NCBI GenBank assembly: GCA_036401335.1
Contig: DASWVC010000186.1
Span: forward strand, 1 to 30,949
DNA length: 30,949 nt
Reading direction: 5' to 3'
DNA from: DASWVC01 sp036401335
GTDB taxonomy: Bacteria; Verrucomicrobiota; Verrucomicrobiia; Chthoniobacterales; JAFAMB01
A model generated the notes under the pieces. That model was not told the origin of the DNA, did no database searches, and saw only the letters and a program-made list of their open reading frames with translations. Position 1 is the first letter of the stretch. Each line of letters starts with the position of its first letter. This document shows positions 23,597 through 30,949 of the stretch, in pieces. The position numbers were made by a program, and so were the translations under genes.

Positions 23597-25024
23597 CTAC
23601 GTTAAGGCGCCTGCGCCCGAGTCTTCTTCGCCTTGCAGGTAGGTCCGACCCCGGTAGAAACCGGAAATAAAGATGAAGGCGGTCGCAACTACGACCATAA
23701 GCAACGTGAAAAACCGGAAGTAAGCCGCACCGTCGAGGTTCATGCCGCTGCGACGCAAGGTTGGAATAAGGAAATTCAGAAACGCGTCAAACTGGTTGCC
23801 GAGGGTAACGGTCAGCAGGTAAGCCGCCATGAGCGCGCTTTTCATTTTTCGCGGGGCTTGGGTGTAGGAGAATTCCAACGCCGTAATGGATACCATCACC
23901 TCGCTGGCCGTCAGGATGGCATAGGCCAGGATCTGCCAGCCGACGTTGGGCTTTGCCCCCCCGTCAATCTGAGTTTGGATCCACCAAACCAGCGCGAACG
24001 ACCCGGCCAGGAGAAAAAGACCGAGACCGATTTTCCGAAGCGGAGTCAGGGGAAAGAACCGGCTGATGACCGGGTAAAGGCCGTAATTAAACAACGGAAT
24101 GAACGCCAGGACAAAAAGCCCGTTCGTCACCTGGACTTGTTCCGGGAGCAGGTGAAACCCCCAAAGGGTCAAGTCCATTTTCTGGGCCTGAAGCGTCCAT
24201 TCGATCCCGGCGCTCTGGTCCCAGAGGGCCCAGAAAAAGACGATAAAAACGTAGATCAGGCAGAGGCGGCCGAGGGCGGAAAGTCCCTCTTTGCTGAAGA
24301 ACTCCTTGATGAAGGCCGGTCCACCCGGCGGAATGTGGACAAATTTCTTACGCCCCAGCCAGAAGGTCACCGTGGCCAGGAACATCAGCACGCCGGGTAA
24401 ACCGAAAGCGTAATGGGGGCCGAACCGCGGGTTGTTGAGCAGGATCGGGCAAAGGTAAATCGAGACGGATGACCCGACATTGATGGAAAAATAAAACCAC
24501 CCGAAGACCCTGGTCAGAAGGTGCTGGTTGCCTTTTCCGAACTGGTCACCGACGTGCGCGGAAACGCAAGGTTTGATGCCGCCGGCACCGAGGGCAATCA
24601 GTCCCAAACCGATGAACAGTCCCAGCCGGGTATCGTTCAGTGCGAGCGCCAGGTGCCCGAAACAGTAAGCGATGGAAAGGTAAATAATGGTTCGGTATTT
24701 TCCGAGGATTCCGTCCGATAACAACGCCCCGAGAATCGGCGTGAAATAAACGGCCGCGACAAACTCGTGCGACCAGGCGGTAGCCTCATTCTGGTTCATG
24801 ACCGCAAGTTGACCGGCCCCGTTCATCAGGTAGGTCGTCATGAACACCGTCAGGATTGACCTCATCCCGTAAAAGCTGAACCGCTCCGCTGCTTCGTTCC
24901 CAATGATGTAAGGGACCCCGGGCGGCACCCCGGAAAGGCCCTGGTTCGGCTGGGTCCGGTACGAAGCTGCCGCGGAGCCAGCGCCAGGAACGGCTGTCGT
25001 GGTTGAGGAAGACGGCTCGGCCAT
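23597..25024 (-). CDS. POT/PTR2-family peptide transporter
   Basis: 475 residues from the ATG at 25024 (MAEPSSSTTTAVPG); an upstream ATG at 25111 lies in the repeat element and adds a tail unlike the family. It has 12-14 hydrophobic segments and the proton-coupling motif ExxERFxxYG as NEAAERFSFYG, as well as GKYRTIIYLSIAYCFGH and GLGLIALGAGGIKPCVSAHVG (quoted in part). These inner-membrane proteins import di- and tripeptides with protons. It opens a run with DUF1624 and PhzF-like genes, so a peptide/amino-acid use is plausible. Confidence 0.92.
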   Translation of the reverse strand: MAEPSSSTTTAVPGAGSAAASYRTQPNQGLSGVPPGVPYIIGNEAAERFSFYGMRSILTVFMTTYLMNGAGQLAVMNQNEATAWSHEFVAAVYFTPILGALLSDGILGKYRTIIYLSIAYCFGHLALALNDTRLGLFIGLGLIALGAGGIKPCVSAHVGDQFGKGNQHLLTRVFGWFYFSINVGSSVSIYLCPILLNNPRFGPHYAFGLPGVLMFLATVTFWLGRKKFVHIPPGGPAFIKEFFSKEGLSALGRLCLIYVFIVFFWALWDQSAGIEWTLQAQKMDLTLWGFHLLPEQVQVTNGLFVLAFIPLFNYGLYPVISRFFPLTPLRKIGLGLFLLAGSFALVWWIQTQIDGGAKPNVGWQILAYAILTASEVMVSITALEFSYTQAPRKMKSALMAAYLLTVTLGNQFDAFLNFLIPTLRRSGMNLDGAAYFRFFTLLMVVVATAFIFISGFYRGRTYLQGEEDSGAGALT

Positions 25025-25080
25025 AAACGCGGCATCATCGACCGCAAAGGGAACCGTTGGCAACGGGGAAAATTGGATCG

Positions 25081-25350
25081 TAGGGAATGGTAACAATTGT
25101 ACCAATGCCACAAACCGAAGAACGGAAAAATGCCACGAATCGGGCTGAAGCGGGAATCAAGAGGGGTTCTCTGTTTCTGCCATTTGTGACATTCTTTTAC
25201 TTTCCCGCCCGTGGCACTTCTTACGTCCCGGCCTGGAAGCAGCGCCGCGTGGCCGTCGAGGGACCCTCGGCGCTGCCAAAATGGAAGGGTCCGCTCCCCC
25301 CTCTTCATTGGTGCAATTGTTACCATTCATACAATTGTTACAATTCCCTA
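25081..25350. mobile_element. MITE-like element with AT-rich inverted ends and internal palindrome
   Basis: The left end reads TAGGGAATGGTAACAATTGT, then ACCAATG (25081-25107). The right end, on the minus strand from 25350, reads TAGGGAATTGTAACAATTGT and continues ATGAATGGTAACAATTGCAC, CAATGAAGAGG. So the ends are inverted repeats, with an 18-20 base duplication inside the right one. Within it (25129-25195) lies copy 2 of the palindrome seen at 242-306. The whole gap between the POT gene and the YgjP-like gene is this element. It has no gene. Its right end supplies the TAG stop of the YgjP-like gene. Confidence 0.6.
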
Positions 25351-26118
25351 CTCGGCCCGAAACTGACTCCAAAACGGCAGCTCCCGGCTGGCCCGGTTGA
25401 GGCGGCGATCCAATTGCTCGTAATCCGGGCAGTGCCGTTCGACCAGGTTCCAGAAGCGGTTGGAATGGTTCAGTTCCCGGGTATGGCAGAGCTCGTGCAC
25501 GATCAGGTAGCTGACGAGTTCCGGAGCGACCAACAGGAGACGGGCATTCAGGTTGATGTGCCGGCGCGACGAGCAGCTGCCCCACCGGGAACGCTGCAGC
25601 CGGACGGCCACCTTCCGACACCTTAATCCGGTCTGTTCTGCTAACCTGTCCAGCCAGGGCACGAGAATGTCAGTAGCCCGGCGGCGAAGCCAGGCTTGCA
25701 GCATCGCTGACCAGAGTTGAGGCCGGTCAATGCTTCCCCGCAGCTCCAAACCCCGGTCCGCGCCGACCTCCGTGAGTTCGACCGTGTTGCCGGCAGTGAA
25801 CACGCCTCGTACCTGCCAGTGTTCCGAAATGGCTGGAAGGTGAATGGCGGGAGGTATCCCGCGTCCTTCGTGACGAGCCGTTTGCCGTTCCTGCGCGTTT
25901 CGGATCCACGCAGCGTGTTTTGCGAGAAAGGGGGCTACCTGCGAACGGTGAGCTCCTGGCGGCAGCACCACTTCCAAAGTGTCCCGGTTCAGGAGCCTCA
26001 GGATCAGCCGACGCGCCCGGGTGCTCGGGCGCAGAAGAACCCGCAATGGGTTGGTTGCCGGCCCGGATGGCAAAACCACCGGATCCAGCCATTCCGGGTG
26101 ATTGACGGTTGGGAACAT
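25348..26118 (-). CDS. YgjP-like (DUF45/M48-type) metallopeptidase
   Basis: A 256-residue protein. The C-terminal half carries the zinc site HELCH (H208, E209, H212) and a third His in NHSNRFW (H218), plus RSRWGSCSSRRHINLNARLL, the conserved signature of YgjP-like (DUF45) metallopeptidases. The N-terminal part (20-130) is a variable beta region. These proteins are cytoplasmic, and their substrates are poorly known. It ends at TAG (25348-25350), the first bases of the neighbouring repeat. The ABC1 kinase gene lies 84 bases upstream on the same strand. Confidence 0.9.
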   Translation of the reverse strand: MFPTVNHPEWLDPVVLPSGPATNPLRVLLRPSTRARRLILRLLNRDTLEVVLPPGAHRSQVAPFLAKHAAWIRNAQERQTARHEGRGIPPAIHLPAISEHWQVRGVFTAGNTVELTEVGADRGLELRGSIDRPQLWSAMLQAWLRRRATDILVPWLDRLAEQTGLRCRKVAVRLQRSRWGSCSSRRHINLNARLLLVAPELVSYLIVHELCHTRELNHSNRFWNLVERHCPDYEQLDRRLNRASRELPFWSQFRAE

Positions 26119-26202
26119 AACGGGCCACGAACCTATCGGAAACGGCCTGCCGTTCGCAACGCCTTGTTGGCCCTTTCACCGGTTTACGCCGGTCCCCTGG
26201 GT

Positions 26203-27525
26203 CTAGACCAATCCGTTGCACAACGGCTGCAGTTGCGGCCGGAAACGGTCTGTCCTGACCCGGGCGCCGAGCTGGTGCAGGATGTTGTACAACCCGAAAT
26301 TGGTCCGGTTCATGTAAATGAAGTGCCGGCTGCCGCGCGGTTTCTTAAATTCGGGCAAACGCGAAATCCGTTCGCCGTATTCGTACATCGAGGAAAAAAA
26401 GTTCGCATCGGAAAAGTCGAATGCCTCCTCAAGAAAGGGGCGGGCAAACAGGCGGATTATTTCAAGGTAGTGGCGGAAATAAAATTCCCGGCGGACCGGC
26501 GGGTCGGTTGCCAGGATCAAGCCGAGCCGTTCAAAAGCAGAAAAGGCCCGGGCTTGGTCCTCGGTGAAATCCGGCTGGGTCAGGCTGAAAAATGCCTCAT
26601 AAAATTCTTCCGGAATTTCCTTGATGCAACCGAAGTCCAAGACGCCAACCCTTCCGTCCGGCAACACCAGAAAGTTCCCGGGGTGCGGATCGGCGTGCAC
26701 GGCACGCAGTTCGTGCTGTTGAAAGTTGTAGAAATCCCAGAGCGCTTGCCCGACCTGATTGCGCGCCACCGCGGGGGGGTTGGTCGACAGGAACGCTTGC
26801 AGGTGCCTGCCCTCCAACCAATCCATGGTGATCACCCGGTTGCAAGAGAGTTCGGGATAATACGCGGGAAAGGCAATGTGCTCCAGGTCCGCGCAAGCTT
26901 CGGCAAAGCGGATGGAACGCTTCAATTCTAAGGTGTAGTCCGTTTCTTCGAGTACCCGCTCCTGAACCTCGGCCAGGTAGGCGTCAAGGTCGCGGCCGGA
27001 GATGTCAAAAAGGCGCAGTGCAAACGGTTTAATCAGCCGGAGGTCCGACGTGATACTTTCAGCAACGCCAGGGTACTGGATCTTGACGGCCAAAGGCTTG
27101 CCGTGCAACGTCGCCCGGTGAACCTGTCCAATGGAGGCAGCCGCGGCCGCTTTAAGGTCGAAGGCGTCAAAGATCTCGTGGGGCGGCTTGCCAAAATACC
27201 GCGTGAACGTACGGACGATCAGAGGCCCCGACAGCGGCGGAGCGTTGTATTGCGCAAACGCAAATTTTTCGGCGTAAGCTTTTGGCAGAATCTGCCGGTC
27301 CAGGCTCAGCATTTGCGCCACCTTGAGCGCGCTGCCTTTTAGCTCGCTCAGCGAGTCGAACACATCAGCTGCATTTTGGCGGTCGAGGTTCTCTGAAGGC
27401 AACGACGGGTCGACGGCTTTACGCGAATAATGCTTCAGGTAGTTGATCCCGACTTTAACACCGGTCTGAAGGATCTTGGCTGAACGCTGAACCTTCGTGA
27501 CGGGAATGCGGTCCTGCTCATTCAT
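26203..27525 (-). CDS. ABC1/UbiB-like atypical kinase
   Basis: A 440-residue ABC1 (ADCK/UbiB) family protein. It has a KxGQ-like segment (LKGSALKVAQMLSLD), the alanine-rich loop AAAAASIGQVHRA, the invariant Lys in LAVKIQYPGV (K148), the catalytic HADPHPGN (277-284) and the metal-binding DFGCIKEI (297-299). Family members act as ATPases in ubiquinone and lipid metabolism. No C-terminal membrane helices are visible, unlike UbiB. Its ATG overlaps the TetR-type gene stop by eight bases, so the two are coupled. No quinone biosynthesis gene is near. Confidence 0.9.
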   Translation of the reverse strand: MNEQDRIPVTKVQRSAKILQTGVKVGINYLKHYSRKAVDPSLPSENLDRQNAADVFDSLSELKGSALKVAQMLSLDRQILPKAYAEKFAFAQYNAPPLSGPLIVRTFTRYFGKPPHEIFDAFDLKAAAAASIGQVHRATLHGKPLAVKIQYPGVAESITSDLRLIKPFALRLFDISGRDLDAYLAEVQERVLEETDYTLELKRSIRFAEACADLEHIAFPAYYPELSCNRVITMDWLEGRHLQAFLSTNPPAVARNQVGQALWDFYNFQQHELRAVHADPHPGNFLVLPDGRVGVLDFGCIKEIPEEFYEAFFSLTQPDFTEDQARAFSAFERLGLILATDPPVRREFYFRHYLEIIRLFARPFLEEAFDFSDANFFSSMYEYGERISRLPEFKKPRGSRHFIYMNRTNFGLYNILHQLGARVRTDRFRPQLQPLCNGLV

Positions 27526-28171
27526 GGCGGCAGGAAGCGTTTCTCAGACGGAAACGGCCATAGTCGATGAGGGTATCAAGCGGTGTACGGCCGAGGAAAT
27601 CGAAGACCAGGTTGACCCCTTTCTCAATTGCTTCATCCGTCGTCTCAAAGCCGGTGCTCAGGTCGTCAATCCAGAACCGGGTCACGAACACAAGCTGCCG
27701 CCATAACGCATCGGCGTAGCGCGAGCGGAAGGGCCGGCGTTCAACCACTTCGCCGGTGGCCACGGCCTGGTTCAAGATCGGTTCAAAAAACAAATCGAAA
27801 TCCTGGCGCAACCCATTTAAAAAGTTAGGGGTCTCCGGCCGCCGTAACCGCTCGAAGCTAAAAACCACAAAGCTGCGCCGCTTCGTCAACATTTCGATGA
27901 AGATGAAGAAGAACGACAAGGTTTTCTCCCGCGCGTTGTAACCGTTCCAGACCTCCTGGCCGGTGGCCCGAGCCGTGGTTTCCTCCAGGAATTGCCGCCA
28001 GATCGCTCCTTGGAGCGCGGCGAACGAAGTGTGATACTGGTAAAAGTCGCCTTCATTGATCCCCAGGTTTTTGCAAAAAGCGTACACCGACTCGGGGTCG
28101 TGCCCATGCGTAAGCACGAAGTCGATGTAGCTGTCCTGCAGCCTGGCTTTAAGTTCAGTAGAAGTGGCCAT
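27518..28171 (-). CDS. TetR-family regulator
   Basis: A 217-residue protein with the N-terminal HTH of TetR/AcrR regulators (ESVYAFCKNLGINEGDFYQY, then HTSFAALQGAIW) and an all-helical ligand domain (70-200; FFFIFIEMLTKRRSFVVFSF, LFFEPILNQAVATGEV). The first helix is short, so DNA affinity may differ from classical TetR. AAGGAT lies just before the ATG. It is coupled to the ABC1 kinase gene by an eight-base overlap, and a sigma-70-like promoter lies directly upstream. It probably regulates its own operon. Confidence 0.85.
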   Translation of the reverse strand: MATSTELKARLQDSYIDFVLTHGHDPESVYAFCKNLGINEGDFYQYHTSFAALQGAIWRQFLEETTARATGQEVWNGYNAREKTLSFFFIFIEMLTKRRSFVVFSFERLRRPETPNFLNGLRQDFDLFFEPILNQAVATGEVVERRPFRSRYADALWRQLVFVTRFWIDDLSTGFETTDEAIEKGVNLVFDFLGRTPLDTLIDYGRFRLRNASCRHE

Positions 28172-28200
28172 ACGGATCCTTGCTAATACGCCTCACCGGC

Positions 28201-28230
28201 ATAAATGGGACGCGGCTGGCGTCGAGTCAA
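28201..28230 (-). promoter_or_regulatory. Candidate promoter of the TetR-ABC1 operon
   Basis: Minus strand: TTGACT (28230-28225), an 18-base spacer, then ATTTAT (28206-28201). The start codon is about 30 bases downstream. The -35 is near consensus. Confidence 0.45.
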
Positions 28231-28341
28231 CGCTTCCCGGAGCCGTTTAGCGCCCGATCCATCCTTCCCGGGCAAAATGCATCTGCCGAAGTTCAGGCTT
28301 CGGACTCGCGTTTCGTACCCGGGCGTGGTCCGTTGGTAGGC

Positions 28342-28899
28342 ATGGTGCCTGCATCCAGATCGCCTCGACGGTTAGCCACCTTGGTCGTGATCGGGCTGAT
28401 GGCAGGCTGCGCGCCGCTTCAGCACACAACCACGGTCACGGTTTCGGGCGGGCAAGATGTGAAACTGACAAGGGTCGGCGACAACTTCGCCCAGGCCGAA
28501 AACGAACGCTTCGTCGTGACCGAGTCAGGGCTCACCACCTTTCGACAGGGTGGTAAAAATTTTCTCCGGTGGCAATTTACCATCCGCGCCAAGCAGGCCG
28601 GACGCCTCGCCCAGGTCCGGGTCGAGGACGTCGACGGTCGACGACCCGTGCTGATCCTTGAAGACAATGCTCCCGTGCTCGACAGCACTTACTACTGGAC
28701 CAAACAGTCAGCGCTGACTCCGGCCAACCCACAATCTGTTCCCTGGCTGTATGCGCCCCAGCCCACGTTGCGCGTCTTCCGCGTGCTGGTGGCTGAACCT
28801 GGGGGCCGGCAATCGGTTTTGTACCAACCAGCTAACTTCACCAGGAAAGCGAAGGAGGCTATCCGGTACCAGATGGGACCGGATATTCCGGGAAGGTAA
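28342..28899 (+). CDS. Lipoprotein of unknown function
   Basis: 185 residues from ATG at 28342. The N-terminus is a lipoprotein signal: SRSPRRLATLVVIG, then LMAGC with the Cys that would be lipid-modified. The rest is a soluble beta-rich domain (VTVSGGQDVKLTRV, WQFTIRAKQAGRLAQVRVED, LDSTYYWTKQS). No family is recognised. It is divergent from the TetR gene and ends before the tiny membrane gene on the other strand. Confidence 0.75.
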   Translation: MVPASRSPRRLATLVVIGLMAGCAPLQHTTTVTVSGGQDVKLTRVGDNFAQAENERFVVTESGLTTFRQGGKNFLRWQFTIRAKQAGRLAQVRVEDVDGRRPVLILEDNAPVLDSTYYWTKQSALTPANPQSVPWLYAPQPTLRVFRVLVAEPGGRQSVLYQPANFTRKAKEAIRYQMGPDIPGR

Positions 28900-28949
28900 G
28901 GGTTTGCGGGTGCACCCGCGAAGGCCAAGGCAGCCGACCCTCTTGATGG

Positions 28950-29063
28950 TCAGAACGTTTTCTGGACCGGACGGCTGTAATGCTTTTGGTACTCCAGGTA
29001 GTGGAACACCGCGACCGCCGCACCTAACACCGCCAAGCTTATGCCCGATTTGATGAATAACAT
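28950..29063 (-). CDS. Tiny single-TM membrane protein (37 aa)
   Basis: A 37-residue frame, ATG at 29063 and TGA at 28950. It starts MLFIKSGISLAVLGAAVAVF, a clear membrane helix, then has a basic tail (HYLEYQKHYSRPVQKTF). AGAGAC lies six bases before the start. The pattern fits small inner-membrane proteins. Convergent with the lipoprotein gene. Function unknown. Confidence 0.55.
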   Translation of the reverse strand: MLFIKSGISLAVLGAAVAVFHYLEYQKHYSRPVQKTF

Positions 29064-29563
29064 TTAACGTCTCTTCTGTGTTTACCGTTCGGTTTCCCAG
29101 CCTTACCTTCCCCTGAAAACAGCAGCCGCCTCCCGTGGGGCATCAATGCCGCCATGGTCCTGGCGTGCCACTCCTGCCGCAGCCTGTCCCTTCCCGTCGC
29201 CGGCCAAAGGATCATTCGCCAAGCTTCCGTAAAGAAAACGGGACCACACTCATGGCCCCGCCCTGCACGATCCCTGGATCGTTGATCGTGAAGTTTTCCA
29301 AAAATGGTGCAAACCTAACCGCCTAGCGTCCCGTCCTGATGACCGGGGAGGTGAAGTTCGTTCTCTGACTTACGGGTTAATGAGGTTAATACAACCGTTA
29401 CAGCACGCTCCTTGCTGACGTTCCTCTACCAACGACGGCGCCTGGTAACCTATATAGCCATTATAAACACAATCCGCGGTCTAAAGGCGTCGGTCCGCCC
29501 GTTGTCCTGCCGCCGCCCACCCGTGCGGTAGGCCCGCCGGCCGCATCTGGGGCCTATGGAGAA

Positions 29564-29616
29564 GGTGCCGGCACGGCCGGCCCTGCTCTCGGCGGCTTCC
29601 GGACAGGGCCGGCACC
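29564..29616 (+). promoter_or_regulatory. Leader with two mutually exclusive hairpins upstream of the MFS gene
   Basis: GCCGGCCCTG (29576-29585) can pair perfectly with CAGGGCCGGC (29604-29613). GGTGCCGGC (29564-29572) can pair perfectly with GCCGGCACC (29608-29616). The right arms overlap, so only one stem can form at a time. It lies about 70-120 bases before the MFS start codon. A regulatory RNA switch is inference; no known riboswitch class is recognised. Confidence 0.4.
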
Positions 29617-29666
29617 GCACAGCCACCCTGGCAAACGGGTCCTGGACGGCGAGGAGCTCACGTGGC

Positions 29667-29675
29667 AAAGGAGGT
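29667..29675 (+). promoter_or_regulatory. Strong ribosome-binding site of the MFS gene
   Basis: AAAGGAGGT ends eight bases before the ATG at 29684. It is a near-perfect Shine-Dalgarno, rare among the genes in this window, and fixes the start. Confidence 0.8.
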
Positions 29676-29683
29676 CCTTCGCG

Positions 29684-30901
29684 ATGAGCGCCTCCCCCGC
29701 GGTTTTCACCCCACCTTCCTATGCCCGCCACGCCCGCATCGCGGTAGCTGCCATTTTCTTTATAAATGGTTCCCTGATGGGTTCCTGGGCGCCCATGATT
29801 CCAATCGTGCAGCAGCGACTGCACCTTGCGAATGGCCAGCTTGGACTTTGTTTGCTGGCCACAGCCATCGGCGCCATTCTCGCCATGCCCGCGGCCGGAG
29901 CCTTCATCAGCCGCGCCGGCAGTGCACCCATTCTGCGGGTCTCTGCCCTGGCACTCTGCGGTGCGATTTTCCTGCCTGTGCTTTCGCCGAATCCCTTCTT
30001 GTTGTTTGTGTTTTTGCTTTCGCTCGGCGCCACCAACGGGGCAATGGACGTGGCCATGAACACGCACGGCATCGCCGTGGAGAAGGAACTGGGCCGCCCC
30101 GTGATGTCGTCCTACCACGCCATGTACAGTTTCGGCGGTTTTGCCGGGGCCATTGGGGGAGGGGCTCTGCTGGCCACCGTGCCGTACGCATTCGTGGAAC
30201 CCGTGACCATTGGGTTAGCTTGCGCCGCTGCCAGCACCGTCGCCGCGAAGTTCCTGCTGCCCCCTTCTACCGACCAGGGTGAACCTGGTCAGACACACTT
30301 CGCGCTGCCGACGGGACGGGCGTTGGCCTTCGGTTCGCTCTGCTTCCTGGTCATGTTGGCGGAGGGTTCGATGCTGGACTGGACGGCCGTTTACCTTCGG
30401 AACCGGCTGGGGACCGGCGCGAGCGTGGCCGCCCTGGGTTACTCCGCTTTTTCCGTGGGGATGGCGGGGGGGCGGTTCGGCGGGGATCGGCTGCGACAAA
30501 AGTTCGGAGCCGCTACCCTGGTCAGTTGCAGTGCCGCCCTTGCCGCTGCCGGCTTGTTTGTGGCGGTTGCGGGCCGGCAGGCGACGGTTGCCATTCTGGG
30601 TTTCGGCGTTTGCGGGTTGGGGTTGTCCAACGCCGTCCCGGTACTCTTTTCCGCCGCGGGAAAACTGCCGGGGCAAAGCACCGGGACCGGATTGGCGGCG
30701 GTGGCGACGCTTGGGTACGCCGGGTTTCTGATCGGCCCGCCCTTGATCGGGTTTGCCTCGGAGTGGGTTTCGCTCGGGTTCGGTTTAGGGTTGGTGGCCG
30801 TGATCTGTGCCGTGGTTGCCGTCCTTGCCCGTCGAGTGGTTGGCGTGAGCGACCATGCCCCGGACGGGCCGGTGAAGGGTCGGGTCCCGGCCTCGCGCTG
30901 A
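29684..30901 (+). CDS. MFS transporter
   Basis: A 405-residue protein with 12 hydrophobic segments, starting FFINGSLMGSWAPMIPIVQQ and LGLCLLATAIGAILAMPAAG. It resembles the YbjJ/fucose-permease-like group of the major facilitator superfamily (a Gly-rich motif GATNGAMDVAMNTHGIAVEK after segment 4 and FGGDRLRQKFGAA in the middle). The inner-membrane substrate is unknown. The gene has a strong ribosome-binding site and a long structured leader. A hairpin repeat follows 13 bases after the stop. Confidence 0.9.
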   Translation: MSASPAVFTPPSYARHARIAVAAIFFINGSLMGSWAPMIPIVQQRLHLANGQLGLCLLATAIGAILAMPAAGAFISRAGSAPILRVSALALCGAIFLPVLSPNPFLLFVFLLSLGATNGAMDVAMNTHGIAVEKELGRPVMSSYHAMYSFGGFAGAIGGGALLATVPYAFVEPVTIGLACAAASTVAAKFLLPPSTDQGEPGQTHFALPTGRALAFGSLCFLVMLAEGSMLDWTAVYLRNRLGTGASVAALGYSAFSVGMAGGRFGGDRLRQKFGAATLVSCSAALAAAGLFVAVAGRQATVAILGFGVCGLGLSNAVPVLFSAAGKLPGQSTGTGLAAVATLGYAGFLIGPPLIGFASEWVSLGFGLGLVAVICAVVAVLARRVVGVSDHAPDGPVKGRVPASR

Positions 30902-30914
30902 CGACGTCCGGTAA

Positions 30915-30936
30915 GGCGGCGAGTCCCTTCGCCGCC
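30915..30936. repeat. Dispersed hairpin repeat, copy e
   Basis: Perfect arms GGCGGCGA and TCGCCGCC with the loop GTCCCT, directly after the MFS stop. Preceded by CCGGTAA, like CCGGTAG at other copies. It may end the MFS transcript, though no T-run follows. Confidence 0.8.
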
Positions 30937-30949
30937 GGCCTGACGAGGC

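Larger units (their letters stand above)
29064..29683. other. Long intergenic leader region before the MFS gene
   Basis: 620 bases without a supported gene. It holds a direct repeat GGTTAAT (29375-29381 and 29384-29390, nine-base period), which could be an operator, an AT-rich stretch TATATAGCCATTATAAAC (29451-29468) that may be a -10 region, and the hairpin leader at 29564-29616. Confidence 0.5.

Noticed and set aside
25025..25111. N-terminal extension of the POT transporter
   Set aside because: The extra 29 codons reach into the mobile element and do not resemble the family; the ATG at 25024 fits better.
7147..30936. Repeated hairpins as a CRISPR array
   Set aside because: Copies are kilobases apart, in both orientations, with no regular spacers and no cas genes.

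Overview
The window is about 31 kb of GC-rich bacterial chromosome with dense, mostly single-copy genes. No rRNA, tRNA, CRISPR array, phage module or plasmid gene is visible. The gene mix suggests a soil-type Verrucomicrobiota bacterium: an ECF sigma / anti-sigma / CpxP-like trio, a TAT-secreted Gfo/Idh/MocA protein, a DUF1624 membrane protein, an IS4-type transposase remnant and many short dispersed palindromes. That assignment is inference from style of content, not from a marker gene.

Layout. 1-5.3 kb: the end of an ABC exporter, then minus-strand genes for a saccharopine-dehydrogenase-like protein, the overlapping sigma factor, anti-sigma and CpxP-like genes, small membrane proteins and a large HTH-TM protein of unknown role. 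5.4-7.7 kb: a low-molecular-weight phosphatase fused to serine hydroxymethyltransferase, convergent with a secreted protein whose C-terminus runs into a repeat. 8.1-11.6 kb: a DUF4118 histidine kinase with a FixJ-type regulator that has Asn where the phosphorylated Asp should be, and a TAT-exported oxidoreductase. 11.8-15 kb (plus strand): a DNA-repair pair, a radical SAM protein followed by a DUF4130-UdgX fusion. 15-18.8 kb: an IS4 remnant, topoisomerase IB, a GAF-like protein and a transglutaminase. 19-21.4 kb: a DJ-1/PfpI enzyme and an NTF2-fold protein, divergent from a GlxA-type AraC regulator. 21.5-26.1 kb: a POT transporter, DUF1624 protein and PhzF-like protein in a row, then a YgjP-like metallopeptidase. 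26.2-28.2 kb: a TetR regulator translationally coupled to an ABC1/UbiB-like kinase. 28.3-30.9 kb: a lipoprotein, a tiny membrane protein and an MFS transporter behind a leader with two competing hairpins.

Two kinds of short repeat run through the window. One is a hairpin (8-base arms, 6-base loop) seen five times between or at the ends of genes. The other is an AT-richer family at the 3' ends of minus-strand genes; in two cases (topoisomerase IB and the YgjP-like gene) the first three bases of the repeat are the gene's TAG stop codon.

The observations most worth following are the D-to-N regulator with its intact kinase, the phosphatase-SHMT fusion, the stop-codon-donating repeats, the radical SAM/UdgX repair pair, the HTH-TM protein at 4.0-5.3 kb and the alternative-hairpin leader of the MFS gene.
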